From: Cerrena zonata
Taxonomy: Eukaryota; Basidiomycota; Agaricomycetes; Polyporales; Cerrenaceae
DNA length: 64,000 nt
Direction of reading: 5' to 3'
Assembly (NCBI GenBank): GCA_038087015.1
Contig: JASBNA010000003.1
Location: forward strand, 2,108,001-2,172,000
Shown: piece by piece, positions 11,177 to 20,961 of the stretch
Layout: every line of letters starts with the position of its first letter
Numbering within the stretch: position 1 is the stretch's first letter
Notes under the pieces: generated by a model
The model's input: only the letters and a program-made list of their open reading frames with translations
Database searches by the model: none
What the model was told of the DNA's origin: nothing
Translations under genes and position numbers: made by a program

Positions 11177-13516
11177 ATGCCACCTCCCACTGTTGTCGAC
11201 GCATGGCTGGCATCTCGACGCTTCGGAATAGTCATTGATGCTGGTTCTTCCGGCTCGAGGTTGCAGATTTATAGTTGGAGGGACCCTCGGACTGTGAAGA
11301 ATGAACAGGGTGGGAGGAAGTTGAATGTGCTGCCTACTGTTGAGAAGGGTGCGAGGGACGGAGACTCATGGGTAACGAAGGTCGAGCCAGGTGCGTTATA
11401 CTTGACTTCTTATGCGACAGTATACTTGAAGAACACATATTTCTTGTATCTCATAGGTCTCTCGTCTTTCGCTGATAATCCCGAGGGGGTTGCGGCTTAT
11501 CTCGCACCGTTGCTTGAGCATGCCCGTACCCAAGTCCCCCCATCCCTCCAAGCGGAAACCCCCTTGTTCTTACTTGCTACGGCTGGAATGCGTCTTCTTA
11601 CTGCGCATCAGCAAGCCCATATCCTGCAGGAGACTTGCGAGTTTCTCAAATATCATTCTCACTTCAAAATAGAAGATCCTTCCTCCGCCGGACCATGCGG
11701 AAACAGTGTCCGAATAATCACTGGCGAAGAAGAGGGTCTCTTCGGCTGGATTGCTGTAAATTACCTCATGGACGGTTTCACCAGCGATAACGATACACCC
11801 ACGACGTACGGCTTCCTGGACATGGGTGGAGCATCTACGCAAATCGCGTTCGAGCCTAGTCGCGAAGAGCGTGCTAAAACCGAAAATCTCATTGACGTCC
11901 GGTTACGTTTATTGAACGGAAAGGAGATACACCATGAAGTTTTCGTGACCACCTGGCTAGGGTACGGAACTAACCAGGCTCGGGAGCGTTACGTCGGAAG
12001 AACGATCACCGAGTACGAAGAAAGGATGCCGACCAATACAGGACATGTCATTCAGGACCCTTGTTTACCCAAGGATCTTCGACTCACCGAGATGCCCCTA
12101 CAGCCCTCATCCGCGGAAACCCATTCCAAAGCACCCCACACCTTTGTTGGAACAGGTTCTTTCGAACAGTGCCTGCGACGAACGTCTCCACTTTTGAACA
12201 AAGATGCCCCTTGCCCGGACTCACCATGTTTATTCAATGGAATCCACGTTCCACCGATCGATTTCTCCGCGTCCCACTTTATCGGTGTGTCGGAGTACTG
12301 GTACTCTTCCGAGCATATTTTTGGCCTTGGAGGGTCGTATGATGTCGTACAGTACGAGCGCGCTGCATCCGAATTTTGCGGGAGAGAATGGTCCAGCATT
12401 GTGGGGGAGCACGAACAGACTCGTCAGAAAGGGCATTTAGGCGGTGATGGCGAAGTCGTACAGAATGGCCAAGTTGTCGGTACGGGTAAATGGGGCACCA
12501 GTGTAGAAATTCCGCGTTTGCAGATGCAGTGCTTCAAGGCAGCATGGCTTGTGAATGTCTTGCACGAGGGGATTGGGCTACCTCGGATTGTTGACCCTGG
12601 AGGGAACGGTACGACTAATGGGGACAAAGTTGCTGAGCAAGCAGACTCTAAAGGCCTCGGTCGACCCACCTTTCAGTCTATGGACAGCGTTGGGGACATT
12701 GCTATCAGTTGGACACTTGGGAAGATGGTGATTGAAGCCAGCAAAGAGGTCCCGCCGTTGTCTCCCAATGCCAGACCTTTGGGTGACCCATTAGACGATA
12801 TCTCGGAATCGTCGCACTCACCTATTAAACCCATTCGCCCCTTCCTCGATTTCGACGCTATTGAGGATCACATTTCTCATCGGCTTCCGTCGTCATTAAC
12901 GCGACACTCTCTTGGCTTCTCCCCTATCGGTTTCTTGTTCTATGTGATCCTTGTGTCAGTCTTCTGCTCCACTGTATACAGGCTTCGACATCGGATAAGG
13001 AGCTCAGTTCGTCGTTTTGTTCGCAAGAGGGACCGTCAATACATTACAGAAGGCTACTCGATGGAGGAAGGTCGCCCTCTTAACGGTTCCCCCCAGCGTC
13101 CCTCATCACCGTCCTCACGTTTGTTCTCGAAGTTACTCGACCCAACGCTACGGTTCCAACAGCTATCGGGATCTCGTTCATCACGTCCTTCACCACTCTA
13201 TGTTGGTGAAAGTGACGGAGTCTCGCGGTCCGGTCAATCATCACCTCGACGTATCTCTCCCATACATCGATCGTTTTCATATCCCACGCCAAAATCGCCT
13301 GCGGGTGTGAATCCCTCGCCAGACCTAACATTAACTAACGGTGCAGCCACGGCCTACGTACCTGGCTCACCCCGGCTTCACGACGGCAGTATGGTCTCAA
13401 ATGGGAGTGTAGCCTCTCTCACCTCGCGCTCTCGTAACTCATCTCGTCTGGACTTGTCCTCCGTTATTCCGAGGCAAACCATCTCACGGACTAACAACAG
13501 TTTGCCTTCGATCTGA
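11177..13516 (+). CDS. Golgi apyrase / nucleoside diphosphatase (GDA1-CD39 family, Ynd1-like)
   Basis: Hydrolyses nucleoside di- and triphosphates, in the Golgi lumen removing the UDP/GDP left after glycosyl transfer. All apyrase conserved regions are visible: VIDAGSSGSRLQIY (ACR1), FLLATAGMRLL (ACR2), ITGEEEGLFGWIAVNYL (ACR3), GFLDMGGASTQIAFE (ACR4) and FGLGGSYDVVQYE (ACR5). A single membrane helix GFLFYVILVSVFCSTVY near residue 600 is followed by an Arg-rich stop-transfer segment and a long Ser/Pro-rich cytosolic tail, as in Ynd1. The frame is open throughout, but 11391-11456 looks like a 66-bp intron (GTGCGT...CATAG). Its removal joins KVEPG to LSSFADNPEG, the normal family sequence. Without splicing, 22 foreign hydrophobic residues would interrupt the domain. 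Confidence 0.92.
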   Translation: MPPPTVVDAWLASRRFGIVIDAGSSGSRLQIYSWRDPRTVKNEQGGRKLNVLPTVEKGARDGDSWVTKVEPGALYLTSYATVYLKNTYFLYLIGLSSFADNPEGVAAYLAPLLEHARTQVPPSLQAETPLFLLATAGMRLLTAHQQAHILQETCEFLKYHSHFKIEDPSSAGPCGNSVRIITGEEEGLFGWIAVNYLMDGFTSDNDTPTTYGFLDMGGASTQIAFEPSREERAKTENLIDVRLRLLNGKEIHHEVFVTTWLGYGTNQARERYVGRTITEYEERMPTNTGHVIQDPCLPKDLRLTEMPLQPSSAETHSKAPHTFVGTGSFEQCLRRTSPLLNKDAPCPDSPCLFNGIHVPPIDFSASHFIGVSEYWYSSEHIFGLGGSYDVVQYERAASEFCGREWSSIVGEHEQTRQKGHLGGDGEVVQNGQVVGTGKWGTSVEIPRLQMQCFKAAWLVNVLHEGIGLPRIVDPGGNGTTNGDKVAEQADSKGLGRPTFQSMDSVGDIAISWTLGKMVIEASKEVPPLSPNARPLGDPLDDISESSHSPIKPIRPFLDFDAIEDHISHRLPSSLTRHSLGFSPIGFLFYVILVSVFCSTVYRLRHRIRSSVRRFVRKRDRQYITEGYSMEEGRPLNGSPQRPSSPSSRLFSKLLDPTLRFQQLSGSRSSRPSPLYVGESDGVSRSGQSSPRRISPIHRSFSYPTPKSPAGVNPSPDLTLTNGAATAYVPGSPRLHDGSMVSNGSVASLTSRSRNSSRLDLSSVIPRQTISRTNNSLPSI

Positions 13517-14580
13517 AGGATTTTGCGATGCCCTGAATACTCATGATTTGTATGTAATTCCAAGACACTCGTGTGGACACCACCTGCCATAAACTGGAGG
13601 GATCATCCTTTTTTTATGATCTGTTCATTTCCCGGTTCCCAACCCCCCGGTCCTGTTCTGGGCTAGGAACAACCAAATCCCGCCGGTATCTTACATGCAG
13701 GGCCAAAAGTTTCTCTTCCGCGAACCATCCGCCGGCGGGGTGAGACTTGAGTGAACTTCAATGTCTAATGCGCACGCCACCATCAAGCACGCACGTATGG
13801 AGCAACCAGGTTCGGGTGCAATGGCTTATGTCGATGGGATCCTGGTATTCATCTTGCACCCGTTTTACAATGACATTCCTTGGCGATGGACATGTCAAGA
13901 TTACTTTATATCAGATATTTTCCCCCTTCTACGCACTGCCTCAATAATTCTCTCCCATATGGTAGAAGATTAAACGAGGTCAGTTGCTTACCGACGTGAG
14001 ATGCCGTGACGAATCCACTCTTTGTTTTTTGGCTTTGACAGGATACTTCCCCCCATCGAAGGAGAATGAAGGTTTGGAAGTGCTGAATATGTCCTGGGAA
14101 CGCTGGTCATCAGACGAGTCAAAACTTCATCCCGTGTACGATTTTGTGGCGGGAAGTCCGTATTGATATCGGAGGGTTGGTAACGTTGAACTTTGTCTTT
14201 AGGACGCTATTTCATGATAATGCTCGGCATTTAATAAACCATTTGGATATAGTTTAGAAACCTATGTATGGATAGAGTCTACAGCTGTGTTAATGATTGG
14301 ATCGATATATCGTATTTACAATGTGAAAATATGCATGCAGTGTGATAGGACTGTGAGAGTTTAGCAAGATGATGTGACCAACGGAGCTCCAGCTTATAAT
14401 TAGGAATGGTTGAGAAATGGGTTCGAAATGTGCTATCAGGTACATCTGTACTTTTGCTATGTTAGTACGGGGTTACAGTAAGCAGAATGTTGTGGGGATG
14501 CTATAGAGATGACAAGCGTCTCAACCACGGCTGCCGGGTTCCTGGCTGTAGGAACACTCGCAGCAGAATCGTGCGCGATT
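13517..14580. other. Convergent intergenic region
   Basis: About 1.06 kb between the converging 3' ends of the apyrase (+) and PWWP (-) genes. Short overlapping open frames at 13747-14166 (+) have no recognisable product and no good start context. No repeat or structured RNA was noticed. Confidence 0.5.
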
Positions 14581-17177
14581 TCAAAATCGCCCAGAACGTA
14601 ACTTAGATTTCGGCTGTGAACTGGAAGGCTTGGAACTTCCAATCATCGTTCTAGAAAGACCTCGCTTGTAGAGTACGATATCATGGACCCAATATCGCTC
14701 TTGCGCCTTGGTCTCAGCTAGACAATGCAAACGTTCCTCCTCTTCAGGTGACTGCAAGTCCAACACGTTGCGGATCTCGGCACGCCACAATAATAGTTGT
14801 AGTATCGCTTCAGGAAGCAAGATGTTTGTGCAGTACTATTTGTAAGACGGTCATCAATACGAAGGTTAACGGGAGGGCGCACTATTATTAACTTACCGTG
14901 AGCTGCTCGATTTCCGATAAAGACGTAAAAGACTTTTGGGGACCAGGAACAAAGTCTTCCTGAACAACTGCAATTGCCTGATCGGGGTTGCCATCCTGCG
15001 CAGCATTCTCAGCTGACAGTGCGTCATCCTGTGATTCGTCAATTCAATGAATACTATCCAGAAAAGGTGCGAACCTACTCTGTCTGGTGAGACCGACAAT
15101 ACGGAGGCAGGTGGTAAATCGATTTCTGATATCATGTCGGTCTGAGAGGCCGTGTTAGTGAAAGTGAAAAATTGCTTAGAGTTGTGGAAGGCACACATCT
15201 GTATTGTTTCCAGAAGCAACTAACGAAGACGACTCCGCGGGAGAATAACGAGTGTTTAGTACTTCTTCAGGCAAGTCCTCATCAATTAAACCTTGAGATT
15301 CGTCAGGTGGAATCAAGCCAAGCTCTTGACGTTGTCTTCGCCGTCGTATCCACCTTCTGATACAAGTGCTGAGTTGTTCGACCTCCGCCGCCCTGAGCTC
15401 ACCCTTCTCATGACCTGTATCGCAAACCTTCTTCCGAGTTGCTGCGCTCCCCATGAAAAGTTTGTGACGACGTTTGACAGGCGAATACTTCTCTTGTAAG
15501 ATGGCAGTGAGAATAGGCTTCACATAACGAAATTGTTCTGGGATGGGGGTGAATGCGAAGTCTTCTGGGGGTGGTAGTTCCGGCACAGGTGACGAAGAGC
15601 GGATATCGAGCGGAGCCCCGTCTGTGTATTCTTGACTCTGCGGCGGGTCATCTACCTCTACCTCATCCAACTCATAGTTATCTTTATCTTCGCCAAGCTG
15701 AAAACCACAGGTCAGCTTCACCTAGATGTCAGCATTCATAGCCATGATATATACGTACAACACAATCCTTGAAGCCGTCATCGACTTCTGTATAGAATAA
15801 CGTGGCCCTGAGGTTCTTTATTGTACCATCGAAGAACAGGACTCGGTACTTCGGTTTCTGTAACCGATCGGTGGGTGGAACGTAGTCGAGGATTTTCGCA
15901 GGCCAAAATTGTGTTTTCGTTGCCGATTCCTTGGCTAAGATGAGTTCACCAGGAATTTCATACATGGGATTAGGGGGTGGAGGCGTCCAATCTTCATCGC
16001 TGTCAACAGCAATAGGACTGTCAAGTAGAGATTGTTCCTCATCAGAGGTGTCATATGAACCTTGCGCCAAGTAGTAAGACACCATTCTTGGGAAGCCATC
16101 GTTGTTGACTACCCGGTCGACCTCCAATATTGCACGAAACGCCGCCTCCCACTTCGCATGCACGGTTTCATCAGAAACCTTTTGCCGCTTGCGTGGAGAA
16201 AACAAAGTGACGGCTGTATTACTGATGGTTGAGTAATTCCCTGAGTGGAAACGGATGCTGTTGCTGGGGGTCGTAAAAGACAATATAATATTATCTGCGG
16301 GTCTTCCAATATCGGCTATGACAGGATCGCCTTCCTGTGAAGACGGAGGACTTCCGAAGAGTTCCACGCGGAGTGGTAAAGAATGGAACACCTAGAACTA
16401 GAGTCAGAGGAGTTTATTCAATACATTCTTTAAATCACCTTGGCTGGCCACCACATGGTATTTGTCTCGTCTTTACAAATGTTGCCAACACGGTCCAGCC
16501 GCACCCACACCAGCGCGCCCACATTGTACGCATGATCACAAACGACAAGATCGTCGTCGTCGCTGGATATAGATATATGAGAAGTATCTCGCTTCATCCT
16601 CGTACCCCTTCTGGAAGATGAGGTTAATGATCTAGAGGGTGACTGGTTTGCATTCCTGAGAACAGATTGAAAGGATTGTTCCGGTGAAGACATAGGGCTT
16701 AGGTCTCCAAGCAGTCCGCCGGTAGACGCGGCAATGTCTACTTCGGGTGTCGTTGACCTGCGACGTTTCGAGATATTCAATGGTCTCCCAAGTGGAGTGT
16801 TCAATGTGCCTATCGTGCGAATGAGAACTATTGTCATTTTTGACCGGAATAAGTAACACACCAAGGTTCTCCAGATCCGAGCCAGACTCGGAAACGTTCA
16901 ATGTAAACGCTGTTCCGTGGGGCGATGTCCTGCGAGAATCTAATTTCGGGGTGCAATCCTTTGACTGTGCTGTGACAGAAGACTTCTTCCTTCGAATTGG
17001 CTTTGCTTTGGGAGTTCGTTGACGAGGCAATTTCGTAGCTCCTGAGGCTCCTTCCTCGAATTCATCACCAGGGGGTGGTGAACTTTCCAACTGCTCCGCA
17101 GCTAGTCTGGATGCCTTCTTTGCGGCAGCCCGACGTGGAAGTGCTTTTCCAGAATAGCTTTTTTCCGCCGATGTCAT
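14581..17177 (-). CDS. Chromatin protein with two PWWP-like domains
   Basis: Probably a nuclear histone- or DNA-binding reader. ATG at 17177 starts a basic arm (RRAAAKKASRLAAEQ, KPIRRKKSS). Exons fit 17177-16862, 16809-16439 and 16391 to about 15767, then further exons down to the stop at 14581. The first PWWP-like segment has NVGALVWVRLDRVGN and MWWPAKV, split exactly by an intron before VFHSLPLRVELFG. The second has GELILAKESATKTQFWPAKI, then YRVLFFDGTIKNLRATLF. The C-terminal part contains an Arg-rich helix (CIRRWIRRRRQRQELG) and ends in PEAILQLLLWRAEIRNVLDL and a basic tail. I do not recognise a named orthologue. Domain calls rest on the W-[FW]-P-A-K cores and flanking beta strands; the downstream exon joints are approximate. 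Confidence 0.72.
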
Positions 17178-17667
17178 GGTGAGAGTGGAGGGAAATGTCT
17201 GGTCCGCCCGAGTCTTCCCTCAACACTTCCGAGCTGTAAGCTGTTCTTGACGTACTACAACGTCACGTTCAATATTAGTCAATGCTCATTGTGCGAAAAG
17301 CCAGCCCTAGATCCCCTACAGTAAGTCCAGAGATGTGTAAGCAATACAAGAAATTACGGTTGCATGGAGATGGAAATTGTATGCGTGTGGTTAGAGACAG
17401 AAAGTACTAGCACTCGATCCCACAACATACGCGCTGTGTCACATTTCGCGTAGAGTCACGTATGGTCACAGTCGCGTCGTATTAATGACAAGACTTCAAG
17501 CAGCTCACAGTTCACGCGAAAAGACAGGTATCACTTTCTTTATATAGCCAATACACAGGTATAACTTTTGGTAACGAAAGGTGTTATCGATAACCTAAGA
17601 AACCAACGTATTTTCCCATCACCCGGAAAAAACACCCCAACTTGAAACACTGTGTCATGCAAACATC
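17178..17667. promoter_or_regulatory. Upstream region of the PWWP gene
   Basis: A 490-bp interval precedes the PWWP gene start and follows the 3' end of the next minus-strand gene. It must contain the PWWP promoter. No distinct motif, repeat or ORF of interest was seen. Confidence 0.45.
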
Positions 17668-18401
17668 TCAAACCAAGACAAAGATAGATAACCCCCCAAC
17701 AGCCCAAAAAAGAGACGAAACCCCAAGCCCAACACCTCCATTATTATTACCCTGAGTACTGCTCGGAACAGCTACAGATGTTTGCGAAGCGCCGCCTGAA
17801 GGAGTAGAACCTGCTTGAGAGCTACCTGATGAACCCGAAGTAGAGGCACCAGAGGAAGGTGCAGGGGTAGCCTGACTACCTGCGGAGGTAGCTACCGACC
17901 CAGGTTGAATTTCGAAAGGAGAAACGGTGTCCTGAGCGGTATCGGTGGTAGTGGTACCATCCACAACAGCAACAACAGTACAATCCGCGATGTTACCGTT
18001 GATAGCACAATCCTCGTTCAGTACCAAGCCGTTCGAGTCTATAATAACCTTGACATCGTTTGGACCGGCCACGAGCGTCGCTATACTCCAGTCAATCGAG
18101 ATAACAAAATGCTAAATATAGATTATACTGACCTGTACCGATTAGTCCAATATCATCGAAAGAACCGCTAGTGACTCCTGGTTGGAGTTGCCAAGTTGTG
18201 CGACCATCTGAGCCTACACCAATAATACCAGCAGAAATCGGCTGGGGATCGAATCCTGGGATGTACAACGAAGTCTGTGCGACAGCGGCTAGAAACGATT
18301 TTGTACATAGGTTCACGTAGAAACCAACGCAAGAAAAGAAACTTCATACATTGTAGTAAACCACCGGCAAGCAAAGCGAGAAATGCACGAGTGGAAATCA
18401 T
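17668..18401 (-). CDS. Small secreted, Ser/Thr-rich, probably GPI-anchored protein
   Basis: Cell-surface protein of unknown function. Three exons fit. Exon 1 starts at 18401 and encodes a signal peptide (MISTRAFLALLAGGLLQ), joining to SAVAQ with a likely cleavage site after AVA. The middle part is about 110 residues with the segment YIPGFDPQPISAGIIGVGSD and two Cys pairs (NEDCAINGNIADCT). It is followed by a Ser/Gly/Ala/Thr-rich stalk of about 65 residues and a hydrophobic tail GLGVSSLFWAVGGLSIFVLV at the very C-terminus, the usual layout of a GPI-attachment signal. This architecture is frequent among basidiomycete surface proteins. No enzymatic motif is visible. Confidence 0.75.
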
Positions 18402-19085
18402 CTTGCAACGTTACCAAACGAAGGACGGTCAAAAGAAGGTCGCTGTTTGAGAAAGAACGAACGAGTTCCCCTATGTCTCAGATCTTTACACAAAGTCAAA
18501 CTAGTCAGCATTTTGGTTCCTGGACAGCTAGGGACCACTCTGCATAAACGTTTTTACCTGCGGGGCCGAACCGAGGGGCACCACTTCAAGATGGTGATTG
18601 TTCTAGAGTAGGACAGGACCAAGTACAGGGGATCGGTGCTTTTAAACATGTTCACGGCGTCTGAAGGTTCTAGATACGATCGTCAAGGCCGCCGACAAAA
18701 GCGTGCATCTCGCATAAGCTACATATCGCCCATTGTCGATTCGCTGGAAGATCCTAGACATTGATATCATCAGCGGGTTTGCGTACAATGTTCGAGAGGT
18801 CTTTGAAACATATACGTACCAACAATACGGTAAAGGGCTACTCTCAGGCTTCATCGACAAACAATGTAAATTGCTCACAGAGTCCATTGAATTGATCGAC
18901 AACGCTTTAGCGTTTCCAGAGAGATGGTACTATACACATATGAAGCAACCGAAACCAACTGAACAACGAACCAATGCTATAGATCAAAAGGAACCATTAT
19001 CACGGGAACCTATACGTACAGTAAAAAAGTGAGACCTAATATACATAGCTTATGCGTTACTTGCTCAAAGTCCAAACTCCATCAT
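18402..19085. other. Intergenic region upstream of the GPI-protein gene
   Basis: About 680 bp between the 3' end of the Zn2Cys6 gene and the start of the GPI-protein gene, both on -. It contains the promoter of the latter. A plus-strand open frame of 99 codons at 18733-19032 (with FETYTYQQYGKGLLSGFIDK) has no family resemblance. Whether it is expressed is unknown. Confidence 0.4.
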
Positions 19086-20904
19086 CTAAGCAGAAATAGG
19101 AATACCGTTGCTATCGTGCGAGGGGGAGAAAGCCATTTCTAGACTTTGTTGTGACAGGTCGCCAGAGGCACCATTCATCCTATTTGCACGCGTAGTAGGG
19201 GTGGTGCTTCCAGACTGAAGAGGCGAGATACCTATGCGTGGGGTGATCAAGCCACTTCCGCCTGCACCAAAGACAAAGCCGTTGCTAAGCCCTTCAAAGG
19301 TATTTGAATAACCTAATACAAAGTCGTCAGCAAGCATGTTACAAAGGCCTGACGAGTCCAAAATTTCTCACCAGGCACCAGTACACTATCCCAGAAGCTC
19401 GTGCTGAGAATGCTGTCCATAGACAACATGCCCGTGTCTTCGGTCTGTTGCGGGGCCATTGTAGGCGGGAAGGTGGAAATATCGGCCACAGGGCCCATTT
19501 CGCTGTCGATATTGAATTCAACGAAGGGATCAGGTAACACCTGGGCTGACTCTTTCAACATGTTCGAGGCCACCTGTGCGTTCTCCCTCGTCCTATTTGA
19601 TGTCGGAGCAGGTCGAGTGGAGTCAGTAGGGGCAGTCTTGGCAGACAACAGGGCACGGAGGAAACAACTGTAAAGTCCAGGAGTGTGGGTTGGGCCAGCA
19701 GCGGCCTGTTCCATCGTGTCGGCCACGTCTTTGACCAATGCGATTGTTTTGGGCTCATGGTCTAAGAAGGATTGGAACTCCGGACGGAGAAGCTACAGTG
19801 ATGAATTTGGTTATTGGAATTATATTCCACGAGGTGATGGGATTACGAACCTTCAGCAAACTTAGGACAGCATACGATGCCTGCACGCAGTTAGAGTCTG
19901 GGGCATATCGGAGGTACCCTGTAGGGCCCATCTCGTCGCGAAGTATAGTCGCACAGGCGACAGCAGATGAATGGCAACGGGCGAAGAAATGACCAATATC
20001 CACAGGCGACCTGTCAAGTGCGTTTTGCAAGCCGAATGAATTGACAACAAGCATAGCATAGTTGAAGTAGAACTTCGAACTGGTGTCCCTATACTTGTTG
20101 ATCTGGCCGTCCTCGCCTAGAGCAGATATGACTAACAGAAATTGATACCGCTGTCAAATAGACTTACGACTTATAGCTCCTCGGATATCCCGCCATTCGT
20201 GTAACCAAGCAAGAATCTGAGTCTCGATCGTGCTGATGACCAAAAGGTAATCCGCGTCCGTTTGGAGACCAGAAGCCGTGGTAGTGCCGGCATACAAGAG
20301 GTCCAGACTGCGAGTGATAATACGTTGCAGATCCTACACCAATCACATGGTGAGTTAGGATCCACGCTTTAAACAACTGTGTGTAGGACTTACCGCATAA
20401 GCAGCGACAGGTACGTCCGAGGGAAGGGCGACCGGAGACCTACACCATTGAGAGGTGTTTCGAATTACGAAACTAGAAGAGCTATTGGCATGTGTCTGAT
20501 AGTATGTGGAACTAGTACTCACTCCTCTTTAATGGTATATGGTTTACCCATCTGCGCGCTGAAACTTCGGTCAAGAATGAAGCAGAGAATCCAGGTCCTC
20601 TCCCGGTTGTGTACTTCTCGTTCGCGGGCTCGGCCCTCAGAGGTGTCCGGACTTGTGACTGCAGTCCTCCGATGAAGGTTAAGATCCGTAGCCATTCTGA
20701 GAGGTAAAGAGTAAGCAGAGCGTTCCAAAGTCAAGTAGACGTTAGAAGGGATTTAGAAGAATCCCGGTCACTTGGCATAGGAGCCCATGAGAAGCCCAAC
20801 GATCGTGACGCGTGTACAACAGACAAGGATACATACCAAGCCCGCCTTAGCCAGACTGTCCGGATCTAACCAAGTTAGATGCCAGACAATCGTTACGGCT
20901 CTTC

Positions 20905-20961
<57 letters not shown>

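Noticed and set aside
16828..16861. 34-bp intron in the PWWP gene
   Set aside because: Extending to the next acceptor (CGATAG, 16810) keeps the same frame and gives a normal length near 50 bp.
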